DNA of 64,000 bases from Cellulomonas fimi (GTDB lineage Bacteria > Actinomycetota > Actinomycetes > Actinomycetales > Cellulomonadaceae), in NCBI RefSeq assembly GCF_012952065.1, contig NZ_JABCJJ010000011.1:50611-114610 (forward strand), in the 5' to 3' direction. A program made the position numbers and the translations under genes. A model generated the notes under the pieces. The model ran no database searches. It saw only the letters and a list, made by a program, of their open reading frames with translations, and was not told the DNA's origin. This document shows, piece after piece, positions 55,500-63,380 of this stretch. Position 1 is the stretch's first letter, and each line of letters begins with the position of its first letter.

Positions 55500-55722
55500 G
55501 TGTCAGACCCAGCGCGCGCCCGGGCCCGCGCACCGCCTGACACGTCAAGCGCAACCCCACGCCAGCGCCAGCGCCCCACCCCCCACCCCCCCACGTGTCA
55601 GACCCAGCGCGCGCCCGGGCCCGCGCACCGCCTGACACGTCAAGCGCAACCCCACGCCAGCGCCCCACCACCCCCCACGTGTCAGACCCAGCGCGCGCCC
55701 GGACCCGCGCACCGCCTGACAC
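55500..55722. repeat. Array of three 44-bp palindromes (family I) with repeated spacers
   Basis: Copies at 55500-55543, 55595-55638 and 55679-55722 share GTGTCAGACCC at the left and CCGCCTGACAC at the right, with GCGCGCG arms inside. Spacers both start GTCAAGCGCAACCCCACGCC and end in a C-run, so the array is about 2.5 units of 84-95 bp. It fills most of the 318-bp gap between the MinD-like and sigma genes; 3 nt separate it from the MinD-like stop. It belongs to the same family as 40213-40319. Confidence 0.9.
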
Positions 55723-55725
55723 GGG

Positions 55726-57279
55726 TCACAGGCCCTCGGCGACCGCTGCCGTCACGTTCAGCCAGGCCTCGCGCGTGGCCGGTGCGAGCTCCTCGACCAC
55801 GAGCGGTCCGCCCGAGACCAGCGCCGCGTCGTGCGGCACGTCGAGCACCGTCCGCGTCAGCCGACCGAAGTGGTGGTGGAGCCGCGCGCGGAGCCTCGGG
55901 TCGACGTCGGCGGCGGGCGCGGAGAGCACGGTCACCGCACGGCGCACGGCATCGTCGTGGCCGGTGGCGCGGAGCGCGTCGACGGCCCACGCGGCCGACT
56001 GCGCCGTGTCCTCGCGGATCGTCGAGACGATGACGAGCTGGTCCGCCGCGTCGACCGCCGCCTGCCAGTTCGAGGCCCGCATGTTGTTGCCCGTGTCGAT
56101 CACCATGACGCGGTAGAACCGCGCCAGCGTCCGGTGCAGCGCCGAGAACGCCTCCGCGTCGATCGAGGCGGCCGACGCCGCGTCCTCGTCGGAGGCCAGC
56201 ACGTCGAACTGGGCCGTGGGCTGCGAGCGGACGTAGTTGTCGAGGTCGCCCACCCGGGCCGACCTCGCGTCGGCGAAGCGGCCGAGGTCCTGCAGCAGGT
56301 TGACGGCCGTGTTGGTGTGCGGGCCGTGCGCCGACCGCCAGCCCAGCGTGCCGCGGGTCTCGTTGTTGTCCCACGCGAGCGTGTACCCGCCGCGGTGCGT
56401 GCCGAAGGTCGCGGCGATCATCAGCGTCGCGGTCGTCTTGTGGGCGCCGCCCTTGGGGTTGAGCACGACGACGGTCTTCGGGCCGTCGAGGCTGCGCTGC
56501 ACGGAGCGGACCGCGGCCCGATGACGGAGCTCGGCCCGACCGGGCGACGGCGCCACGAGGCCCCCGGTCAGGCGACGGACGTACGCCTGCCAGCCCAGCT
56601 CGGCCGGGCCCTCCGGAGGACGCGGTCGGGTCGCGAGCAGGTCGTCGAGCGTGGGCAGGTCCTCGCGTGGCCGCGGCGACGGTTCCTGCCAGGTGCGCGG
56701 CGGCGTCCGGTCGTCGGTGGTGAAGTCGGTCGGCACCGCGGGGATCGTGATGGTCGGCGCGTCCTGCGGAGGGTCGACCGGGTGGGAGCTCGCCGGCACC
56801 GCGGCGGACCGACGCGGCGGGATGGTGATCGGTGAGCCGTCGGTCGGCGGCGGGGGATGGGCAGGCGACGCGTCGGGAGGCGGCGTGTCGGCGTGCGACG
56901 CGTCGGGAGGCGGCGTGTCGGGCGACGCCACGGTGGGGGCCGGGGCGGTGGGGGCAGCGGCGTCGGGACCGCCCTCGTCCGCGTACTGGCGGCGTCCGCG
57001 TGGCTCGTGCGACGCGCCGCTCGCCTCCTCGACCGTCCCGTCGGGGTGGATGGTGACGAACCACTCGCCGCCCGGATCCTGGATGCGGAGGTGGATCAGG
57101 CGGCCCTCCTGGGCGGCCCGCCGGGCGATGGCCTCGATGACGGCGGCGTCGGCGTCCGCCACGCTCGCGGCGGAGAACCGGTGACTCACCCCCTCGACGA
57201 CGAGCTCGGCCTCGCCGTCGGGCTGGACGAGGGCCTCGGCCCAGACGCCCGCCGCGGCCGCGCTGCCGGGCTCACTCAT
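55726..57279 (-). CDS. MinD/ParA-like ATPase with proline-rich N-terminal half
   Basis: Start ATG 57279 (GGGAG 7 nt upstream) gives 517 residues. Residues about 1-90 form a small globular region (ELVVEGVSHRFSAASVADAD), about 90-230 a Pro/Ala/Thr-rich linker, and 230-517 a deviant Walker ATPase. Its P-loop reads VVVLNPKGGAHKTTATLMIA: the usual Gly before Lys-Thr is His. VMVIDTGNNMRASNWQAAVD is the Walker B region. The fold resembles MinD-like proteins linked to actinobacterial secretion or localisation; no ESX gene is near. It is adjacent to the palindrome array. Confidence 0.8.
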   Translation of the reverse strand: MSEPGSAAAAGVWAEALVQPDGEAELVVEGVSHRFSAASVADADAAVIEAIARRAAQEGRLIHLRIQDPGGEWFVTIHPDGTVEEASGASHEPRGRRQYADEGGPDAAAPTAPAPTVASPDTPPPDASHADTPPPDASPAHPPPPTDGSPITIPPRRSAAVPASSHPVDPPQDAPTITIPAVPTDFTTDDRTPPRTWQEPSPRPREDLPTLDDLLATRPRPPEGPAELGWQAYVRRLTGGLVAPSPGRAELRHRAAVRSVQRSLDGPKTVVVLNPKGGAHKTTATLMIAATFGTHRGGYTLAWDNNETRGTLGWRSAHGPHTNTAVNLLQDLGRFADARSARVGDLDNYVRSQPTAQFDVLASDEDAASAASIDAEAFSALHRTLARFYRVMVIDTGNNMRASNWQAAVDAADQLVIVSTIREDTAQSAAWAVDALRATGHDDAVRRAVTVLSAPAADVDPRLRARLHHHFGRLTRTVLDVPHDAALVSGGPLVVEELAPATREAWLNVTAAVAEGL

Positions 57280-57479
57280 GGGCTCGCTCCCTGTCCGATC
57301 GCGCCGATCCACGTGCTACGAACGGGCGACCAGCAGGGCGCCCGCGGGACGAACCTACGCCGCGACGCAGGTGGGCGCACTGTCGTGCGGACGCCGCGAG
57401 CCCCGCGCCCGGCCTCGCCCCGCTCACCGAGCGCCGCCGAGTCCCTCACGATCCCGCGGTCCCGGCCGATGACGACCTC

Positions 57480-57653
57480 ATGACGACGACGCACCTCGAC
57501 GACGCGGTGATCGACGTGACGCCGCAGCCCGTCCCCTGCGCCGCCCGCCCGTGGACCGACTTCGTGCACCTCGACGGCTCCTGCGCGTGCTTCTACGGCG
57601 GCCCGGCCCCGCTGTTCTCGGTCCCCCAGCAGCGCGCCTCCTCCGGCGTCTGA
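57480..57653 (+). CDS. Possible small Cys-containing protein (57 aa)
   Basis: ATG 57480 opens a 57-codon frame ending just before a strong terminator: an acidic start (MTTTHLDDAVIDVTPQPVPC), a Trp-Thr-Asp-Phe segment, then LDGSCACFYGGPAPLFSVPQ with Cys-Ala-Cys. No clear Shine-Dalgarno is present. The rest of 57280-57786 contains no other candidate gene. Codon use is high-GC3 and it is terminated properly, so it may be real. I do not recognise it. Confidence 0.35.
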   Translation: MTTTHLDDAVIDVTPQPVPCAARPWTDFVHLDGSCACFYGGPAPLFSVPQQRASSGV

Positions 57654-57692
57654 GCCGTCGCCGGGCCGTAGCGCCGCGGGGTCCTGCGCACG

Positions 57693-57726
57693 CACGAGTG
57701 CCCCGGCCGGAGCCGGGGCACTCGTG
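57693..57726. terminator. cspA: Perfect 15-bp bidirectional terminator
   Basis: CACGAGTGCCCCGGC (57693-57707) pairs exactly with 57712-57726 around a 4-nt loop. It lies 60 nt beyond the cspA stop (minus strand) and 39 nt beyond the small plus-strand ORF. A near-duplicate CAGAGCCTCAG...AGG pair (57732-57767) follows. Confidence 0.8.
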
Positions 57727-57786
57727 GTGGTGCAGAGCCTCAGAAGAGGGCAGAGCCTCAGTGGAGGCTCGAGATGATCCGCGAGA

Positions 57787-57990
57787 TCAGAGCGGGCGGA
57801 TGTTCTCGGCCTGCGGGCCCTTGGGGCCCTGCGTGACGTCGAACTCGACCTTCTGGTTCTCGTCGAGCGAGCGGTAGCCGCTCGTCGCGATGGCGGAGTA
57901 GTGGGCGAAGACGTCAGCGCCGCCGTCGTCGGGGGCGATGAAGCCGAAGCCCTTCTCAGCGTTGAACCACTTCACAGTTCCGGTAGCCAT
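57787..57990 (-). CDS. cspA: Cold-shock protein, CspA family
   Basis: This 67-residue single OB-fold RNA chaperone has both RNP motifs, [12 protein letters not shown] and [12 protein letters not shown] 57990 has GGAGGAG upstream. Length is exactly that of actinobacterial CspA. The gene has a long untranslated leader with a 9-bp hairpin (58019-58039), typical for cold-shock mRNAs. It ends at the terminator 57693-57726. Confidence 0.97.
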   Translation of the reverse strand: MATGTVKWFNAEKGFGFIAPDDGGADVFAHYSAIATSGYRSLDENQKVEFDVTQGPKGPQAENIRPL

Positions 57991-58018
57991 GATGAATTCT
58001 CCTCCAGGAGCGTTCGGT

Positions 58019-58039
58019 CGACCCCGACTGTCGGGGTCG
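58019..58039 (-). promoter_or_regulatory. cspA: Leader hairpin of cspA mRNA
   Basis: CGACCCCGA (58019-58027) pairs with TCGGGGTCG (58031-58039) around CTG, about 29-49 nt upstream of the cspA start. Leader structures regulate cold-shock mRNAs; this one lies just before the ribosome binding site region. The rest of 57991-58241 holds no other gene. Confidence 0.5.
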
Positions 58040-58241
58040 CTCGTCGCGGTGTCCGTCGTCCGCTCCAGGAAGGAACAAACCGCGCCGGCCCGGGGGGCCG
58101 ACAACGTTCAAGACGTTCGATGCACAGCAACTTCGAGGCCAGCGTAGCCGACTCAGCTCCACGGGGGAACGGGACCGCCTCCACCGTGTCGCTTGCCCGT
58201 GCGCCGAAGGGCACCGCCACAGCCGCCCGCGGGCGCCGGGC

Positions 58242-59816
58242 TCAGCCGACCACGACGCGGTCCCGACCTGCGCTCTTCGCCGAGTACAGGGCCGAGTCGG
58301 CCGCCGCGACGGCGCCGCGGCCGAGCGCCGACCGGCCCACCCCCACCGACACCGTGACGCCGAGCCCTGCTGCGACCTCGTGCCACGGCGCCACGCGCAC
58401 GGCGTGGTGGAGCCTCGACGCGACCTCTGCGGCCGCCGCCCAGCCCCCCTGGACCAGGATCACGAACTCGTCCCCCCCGTACCGCACGACGACGTCGCCG
58501 CCCCGGGTCTGCGCGCGGAGGATCACCGCGAGCCGCCGGAGGACCTCGTCGCCGACCGCGTGCGAGTAGTGGTCGTTGACCTGCTTGAACGTGTCGACGT
58601 CCACGAAGATCGCCGCCGCGTCCTCCGTCGCCTCGTCGATCGCCTGGGCGAGCAGGCGCCGGTTCCCGAGACCGGTGAGGGGATCGCGCAGCACGTCACG
58701 ACCGATGCGGTCCGTCGTGACCGTCAGCTCACGCACCCGGTTGTGCGCCTGGAGCGCGAGGAAGCGCCCGTCGCGCTCGTTCCACAGCTGGTCCAGCGCG
58801 GCCCGGCCGAGCCGCCTCAGCACGTCGACCGCCGGATGGTTACCGTGCTCCGCGACGTGGACGTCCGCGAGCGCCTCGGTGGCGGCCTCCACCCACACGT
58901 CGCGGCCCGCGTCCGGAGCCCTCTCCAGGACGTGCGCCAGCTGCGCACGGGCCTCGTCGTACCCGCCCGCGGCGGAGGCCGACGCCGCCAGGACGAGCCG
59001 CGCCAGGTGGCTCTCGACGAGCTCGGCCCGGAACGTGAACCGCCGCATCGCGTCCTCGACCCGCGCGGCGGCGAGCTCGACCTGGCCGAGCCGGGCGAGC
59101 GCGTACGCCTCGATGACCTCGGCCCGGGCCACCATGCTGCCGTTGCCGGCCAGCCGGGCGATCCGCGCCATGCGGAGGGCCCGCTCGGCCGCTCGGACGA
59201 AGTGCGCACGACCCTCGGCCCCCCGCCCGACGAGCTGGAGCGTGGTCCCCCAGAACGTGCTCAGCAGGGCGAGCTCCTGCACCACGAGCACGTCGACGTC
59301 GGAGTCGTGGCTGGCACGGATGCCGCGGAACATCTCGTCGGACTGCTCGAGGAGATGCACCGAGCGCAGCGCGAGCGCGATCGCCATGCTCGTGGAGAGG
59401 TGGCTGTAGGTGCCCGGCCGCACGTACGCCATGAGGTGGACGGCCTCCGCGAGCGCGTCCATGGCGCGGCCGATCTCCTGGTTCCGGTTCGAGGCCTCCG
59501 CGAGCAGGCCCAGCGCCTTCGCACGCCACGCGGTGTCCGGCGGCGCCGCCTCGAGCTCCGCGAGCAGCTCGAGCGCGACGGCCACCGCCTCGGGGTGCCG
59601 GCCCCCGTCCTGCAGCGCGACCCCCTGGACGTAGAGCAGGAACCTCGTCGTCGCGACGTCGCCGGCAGCCCGCGAGACCGCGAGCCCCTCGCGGCACAGC
59701 TGCACGGCCCGCGCGTTGTCGCCGTCGACGTACAGCCCGTGCGCGAGGTCCGCGAGCTGGTCGAAGGGACCGAACTCGGCGACGTGGAGCACCAGCGCGG
59801 ATCGGTCGTCGTCCAC
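58242..59816 (-). CDS. Cytoplasmic diguanylate cyclase with TPR-like sensory region (GGDEF)
   Basis: From GTG 59816 (GGGAGGGGG 5 nt upstream) it is 524 residues. The N-terminal 350 residues are alpha-helical repeats resembling TPRs (DNARAVQLCREGLAVSRAAG, RHPEAVAVALELLAELEA). The C-terminal domain has DPLTGLGNRRLL and the intact active site VVVRYGGDEFVILVQ. The RGGD inhibitory I-site sits five residues before GGDEF, so product inhibition is expected. It makes cyclic di-GMP in response to an unknown input. No membrane helix is present and no EAL domain is attached. Confidence 0.9.
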   Translation of the reverse strand: MDDDRSALVLHVAEFGPFDQLADLAHGLYVDGDNARAVQLCREGLAVSRAAGDVATTRFLLYVQGVALQDGGRHPEAVAVALELLAELEAAPPDTAWRAKALGLLAEASNRNQEIGRAMDALAEAVHLMAYVRPGTYSHLSTSMAIALALRSVHLLEQSDEMFRGIRASHDSDVDVLVVQELALLSTFWGTTLQLVGRGAEGRAHFVRAAERALRMARIARLAGNGSMVARAEVIEAYALARLGQVELAAARVEDAMRRFTFRAELVESHLARLVLAASASAAGGYDEARAQLAHVLERAPDAGRDVWVEAATEALADVHVAEHGNHPAVDVLRRLGRAALDQLWNERDGRFLALQAHNRVRELTVTTDRIGRDVLRDPLTGLGNRRLLAQAIDEATEDAAAIFVDVDTFKQVNDHYSHAVGDEVLRRLAVILRAQTRGGDVVVRYGGDEFVILVQGGWAAAAEVASRLHHAVRVAPWHEVAAGLGVTVSVGVGRSALGRGAVAAADSALYSAKSAGRDRVVVG

Positions 59817-59941
59817 GTGTCCCCCTCCCCTCGCCGCCCGGCCGCAGGTCGCGGCACAGGTTAGGTGCCCATCGGCAGCGGCGCCCGATGGTGAAGGGGC
59901 GTGGCGCAAACGTCACCCGGGCGAGGTCGGGCGCTCCCCCC

Positions 59942-59947
59942 TAGGCT
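59942..59947 (+). promoter_or_regulatory. -10 element of the amidotransferase promoter (leaderless)
   Basis: TAGGCT ends 7 nt before GTG 59955. No Shine-Dalgarno is present between them, so the mRNA is probably leaderless. Confidence 0.45.
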
Positions 59948-59954
59948 CGGGCGC

Positions 59955-60689
59955 GTGGGCAAGCCGTTCCTCCTCCTCGCGTCGAGGGCCGACGACGACG
60001 CGGCGCACGAGGAGCACGCCGCGTTCCTCCGCTTCGGCGGCCTGCGGCCGGGCGAGCTCCACCGGGTGCGCATGGAGGCCGGCCCGATCCCTCCTCTCGA
60101 CCTGGACCGCTACGCCGGTGTGCTCGTGGGCGGGAGCCCGTTCTGCTCGAGCGATCCCGTCGAGAAGAAGTCGGAGGTCCAGCTCCGGGTCGAGGACGAG
60201 CTCCGGCACCTCCTCGACGAGATCGTGGAGCGCGACATGCCGTTCCTCGGCGCCTGCTACGGCGTCGGCACGCTGGGGGTGCACCAGGGCGCGGTCATCG
60301 ACTCGACCTACGGCGAGCCGATCGGGGCCGTCCCGGTGACACTGACGCCTGAGGGGCGCGACGACCCGCTCCTGGCGGGATTCCCGGACAGCTTCGACGC
60401 GTTCGTCGGCCACAAGGAGGCCTGCCGCACGCTCCCCCCGCACGCCGTGCTCCTCGCGTCCTCACCGAGCTGCCCGGTCCAGATGTTCCGCGTCAAGCAG
60501 AACCTCTACGCGACGCAGTTCCACCCCGAGCTGGACGTCCCGGGCATCCTCACCCGGATCGAGACCTACCGCTACGCGGGGTACTTCCCGCCCGACGAGG
60601 CCGACGTCGTGGCCGACCGGGTCCGACACGCGGACGTCGACGTGCCGCCCCGGATCCTCGCCGCGTTCGTGCGCCGCTACGCGACCTGA
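59955..60689 (+). CDS. Class I glutamine amidotransferase-like protein (GMP synthase A-domain type)
   Basis: The 244-residue protein has the nucleophile Cys in PFLGACYGVGTLGVHQGAVI, an oxyanion strand DRYAGVLVGGSPFCSSDP and the catalytic His-Glu in LYATQFHPELD. It lacks any synthase partner, like stand-alone GATase1 enzymes that act on gamma-glutamyl compounds. A GTG at 59955 is used; an ATG 54 nt upstream has no ribosome site. It converges on the decayed PadR/HAAS region. Confidence 0.85.
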   Translation: MGKPFLLLASRADDDAAHEEHAAFLRFGGLRPGELHRVRMEAGPIPPLDLDRYAGVLVGGSPFCSSDPVEKKSEVQLRVEDELRHLLDEIVERDMPFLGACYGVGTLGVHQGAVIDSTYGEPIGAVPVTLTPEGRDDPLLAGFPDSFDAFVGHKEACRTLPPHAVLLASSPSCPVQMFRVKQNLYATQFHPELDVPGILTRIETYRYAGYFPPDEADVVADRVRHADVDVPPRILAAFVRRYAT

Positions 60690-61185
60690 GCGACGACGAG
60701 CGCCGCGTGCGCCTGACCAGCTCCACGGCCAGGGACGCCAGGAGGAGCGCGCCCAGCACGCCGGCCAGGACCGCGGGCAGCCCGAGGGCCGCGGGCTCGC
60801 CTGCCGCACCGGCGAGCAAGCCGTCGATCAGCAGCCGGCCCCCGGCCAGGGAACCCAGGCCCACCAGCACGGGAACTCCAGGCCCTCGGAGTCGGCGTCG
60901 TCGCGCGGCGGCCCGAGCGCGTCGGCGACCCGGGCGGCGTACTCGTCCGCCGGGCCGAACGCCTCCGCGAGTCCTCCCCGGTCTCCTGGAAAACTTCCGG
61001 CCGGGGCCGGCGTCACCCTCGCGCCGGCTCGACGCGACGAGGCCCTCGGCCTCGAGCCGGGTGAGGACCGGGTAGAGCGTGCCGCCCTTGACCGTGCCGA
61101 GGCCGGCCGCCTGAAGACGCTGCGCGATGGCGTAGCCATAGGTCTCGTCGTCGGCCACGACGGCGAGCACGCACAGCGAGAGCAC
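60690..61185 (-). pseudogene. Decayed PadR regulator fused to a HAAS-type membrane protein remnant
   Basis: Minus strand 61185-61010 encodes a PadR winged helix (LCVLAVVADDETYGYAIAQR, GTVKGGTLYPVLTRLEAEGL, DAGPGRKF) without a good start. The frame then breaks. FQETGED, LAEAFGPADEYAARVADALG and VLVGLGSLAGG-LLIDGLLAG continue in three different frames (about 61000-60730) and look like the C half of a HAAS-domain membrane protein that normally follows PadR. At least two frameshifts are implied and the PadR wing and HAAS N terminus are missing, so an internal deletion probably fused the two genes. Sequencing error is possible. The 61186-61362 stretch holds no other gene. Confidence 0.65.
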
Positions 61186-61362
61186 GCCGCGCGTGACCCA
61201 TGAGCCACGTCACCAGGTAGTTGGGTGTGTCCGATTTGACCTGTTTGTCCCGGCCCTGCCAGCATCGGCGTCGCAGGGGGCCAAAGGGGGCAACACGGAC
61301 AGACACGCGCGGTGCGTGTCGCGGTTCCTCGCGGGATGTCCCCTGCTCAGGGGAAGATCCGC

Positions 61363-61830
61363 ATGAAGCGTCTCAGCAAGATCCGGGCGGCCATCGTGTC
61401 CGCCACCGCCGCCCTCCTCGTCGCCGGCGTCGTCGGCGGCGCGCCCGCCCAGGCCGCCGAGTGGGAGCCGCCGCCGCTCGACGGCCGGGCCGTCGTCACC
61501 GTCTCGACGCTCTGGGGCGTGGAGCGCGTGGTCACCGGTCCCGAGCTCTCGGCGATCATCGCCCGGCCCGGCCTCTACACGGCCTACTCCCTCTACTTCG
61601 ACCGCAACGAGACGAACTGGGCGGCGAACGGCGCCGCCGGCTGGCTCGTCTTCTCGGTCCAGGACCCGCCCAACGAGCTCGTCACGTCGTTCGGCAAGGC
61701 GTCGGCCACGGTCGGCCAGATGGCGCAGGTCGCCGAGCTGTGGAAGGGCTGCGTCACGACCCGCACGCCGCTCAGCGCGCCCGACAGCACCGCGAAGGTG
61801 ACCGTCTACAGCGGCGCGCGCTGCTCCTGA
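61363..61830 (+). CDS. Secreted protein of unknown function (155 aa)
   Basis: ATG 61363 has GGGGAAG upstream. A signal peptide with basic start (MKRLSKIRAAIVSATAALL) ends at an AQA-A site near residue 33. The mature about 122 residues contain RNETNWAANGAAGWLVFSVQ and two Cys (KGCV and ARCS) that could form a disulfide. I recognise no domain. A strong terminator follows, so it is monocistronic. It resembles no specific family known to me. Confidence 0.75.
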   Translation: MKRLSKIRAAIVSATAALLVAGVVGGAPAQAAEWEPPPLDGRAVVTVSTLWGVERVVTGPELSAIIARPGLYTAYSLYFDRNETNWAANGAAGWLVFSVQDPPNELVTSFGKASATVGQMAQVAELWKGCVTTRTPLSAPDSTAKVTVYSGARCS

Positions 61831-61847
61831 CGACGAGCGCGTGACGC

Positions 61848-61894
61848 ACGACGACGCCGCAGCGGCCCGCGCGGAGCCGCTGCGGCGTCGTCGT
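61848..61894. terminator. Perfect 19-bp bidirectional terminator
   Basis: 61848-61866 and 61876-61894 form a perfect 19-bp stem (core ACGCCGCAGCGGC) with a 9-nt loop. It sits between the convergent secreted-protein gene and nucleotidyltransferase gene. Confidence 0.85.
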
Positions 61895-61946
61895 CCCCGG
61901 GTGTCACCACGTCGGCACCGGCTACGCCGCAGTCGCCCGGTATCGG

Positions 61947-62522
61947 CTACGCCGCGGTCCCCTGCGCGCCACCGGCGGCAATCCCGAGCCTGTCCAGCAG
62001 CAGCTGGCACGCCTCCGCGTACGGGTTCCCCGCGATCTCCGTGCGTACCCGGTCCCAGTCGACCTGCTCGCGCAGCGCACGCGCGACCGGCAGCACCCGG
62101 CCGAGGTCGCAGTAGTGCTCCTGGAGCACCCGCATCTTCGTGGAGATGACGTCGGTCGCGCTGATCACCGGCATCCGCACGGCCGCGACCTCGAGCTCGT
62201 CCGCGCGCTCGAACATCTCCGACGAGACCTGCTCGCCGCACATGCGGAAGAGCACGTCGACCAGCTGGCCCTCGTGGTAGGCCTTGAACAGCCAGTCCTC
62301 GGCCGGGTCGCGGATCTCGAGCCCCGCGCCCTCGATGGCGACCTTCGCCCGGTCGACGTCGGTCTCGCTGATCACGAAGTCGACGTCGTGGTCGGGCTCG
62401 GGGGCGCCGCGCGCCCACGCGGCGTAGGTGCCGCAGAGGGCGAACGGCACTCCGGCCTGGCTGAGGGCGACCGCGGTCAGCCGCATGCCGTTGACCAGCG
62501 CTTCCCGTTCTTCGTCGGCCAT
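61947..62522 (-). CDS. Nucleotidyltransferase-fold protein (AbiEii/MNT-like)
   Basis: The 191-residue protein has LCGTYAAWARGAPEPDHDVD followed by FVIS, with Asp residues matching the GS...DxD nucleotidyltransferase pattern (here Gly-Thr and DHDVDF). A later Asp lies in LVDVLFRMC. Related folds occur in antibiotic nucleotidyltransferases and in toxin-antitoxin pairs, but no HEPN or antitoxin partner is adjacent. The ATG at 62522 lacks a clear Shine-Dalgarno. Function unknown. Confidence 0.75.
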   Translation of the reverse strand: MADEEREALVNGMRLTAVALSQAGVPFALCGTYAAWARGAPEPDHDVDFVISETDVDRAKVAIEGAGLEIRDPAEDWLFKAYHEGQLVDVLFRMCGEQVSSEMFERADELEVAAVRMPVISATDVISTKMRVLQEHYCDLGRVLPVARALREQVDWDRVRTEIAGNPYAEACQLLLDRLGIAAGGAQGTAA

Positions 62523-62579
62523 GGGTCGAGCGTGCACGATCAGGTGCGGCGCCGCACCAGCAGGGCAATGATCGAGTGG

Positions 62580-63380
62580 ATGCGACTCGCGACGTTCAAC
62601 ATCCTGCACGGGCGGTCCCTCCGCGACGGCGAGGTGGACCTGGACCGCTTGGCGGGGGCCGTCCGGTCGCTCGACGCGGACGTGCTGGGTCTGCAGGAGG
62701 TCGATCGCGACCAGCAGCGCTCGCACGGCGCCGACCTGACGGCCCTCGCGGCCGAGGCGATGGGGGCGCCCGAGCACCGGTTCATCGCGACGCTGGCCGG
62801 CGCGCCGGGCCTGTGGTCGGCCGCCACGGGCGAGAGCCAGCCGCAGTCGGCGATGTACGGCATCGCGCTGCTCAGCCGCTACCCCGTGCGCTCGTGGCGC
62901 GCCATCTCCTTGCCCGCCCTCCGCGGCCAGGTCCCCGTCGTCTTCCCCGGCGCCCCGGGACCGACGCTCGTGCGGGACGAGCCGCGCGCCGCCGTCGTCG
63001 CGGTCGTGGACGCCCCCGAGGGACCCCTCACCGTGGTCGCGACGCACCTGACCTTCATCCCGGGCTGGAACACGGTGCAGCTCAAGCGCCTCGTCCGACT
63101 CGTCCGCGACCAGCCGCGCCCCCTGGTCGTGATGGGCGACCTCAACCTCGAGGGCGACCAGCCGGCCCGGGCGACCCGGATGCGCGCGCTCGCCACGGCG
63201 TCGACCTACCCGGTGAGCGAGCCGGACCGCCAGCTCGACCACATCCTCGGGTCCGGCCCGGTGCGCCCCCGGACGGACGGCGCGAGCCTCGACCTGGGCC
63301 TCTCGGACCACCGCGCGCTCGCCGTCGACGTCGCGGTCGGTCGCGTGGACGGGCTGCCGGCCCGCTGGCGGTCGCGCTAG
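62580..63380 (+). CDS. Endonuclease/exonuclease/phosphatase (EEP) family protein
   Basis: The 266-residue protein carries the EEP metal and catalytic motifs RLATFNILHGRS, LGLQEVDRDQQRSHG, VVATHLTFIPGWN, VMGDLNLEGD and LSDHRALAVDV, covering the full domain. No signal peptide is visible. Substrates in this family range from DNA to phospholipids. ATG 62580 is preferred; 62568 (adds MIEW) is possible. Its stop shares the CTAG with the convergent HATPase gene. Confidence 0.88.
   Translation: MRLATFNILHGRSLRDGEVDLDRLAGAVRSLDADVLGLQEVDRDQQRSHGADLTALAAEAMGAPEHRFIATLAGAPGLWSAATGESQPQSAMYGIALLSRYPVRSWRAISLPALRGQVPVVFPGAPGPTLVRDEPRAAVVAVVDAPEGPLTVVATHLTFIPGWNTVQLKRLVRLVRDQPRPLVVMGDLNLEGDQPARATRMRALATASTYPVSEPDRQLDHILGSGPVRPRTDGASLDLGLSDHRALAVDVAVGRVDGLPARWRSR

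Noticed and set aside
55500..55722. Possible CRISPR array from the regularly repeated 44-bp units.
   Set aside because: There are only three units, the spacers repeat each other rather than being unique, the units are long palindromes, and no cas genes are near.
61200..61220. Short plus-strand peptide MSHVTR near the PadR remnant.
   Set aside because: It stops after six codons, has no ribosome site and probably reflects an inverted-repeat coincidence at the old PadR start.
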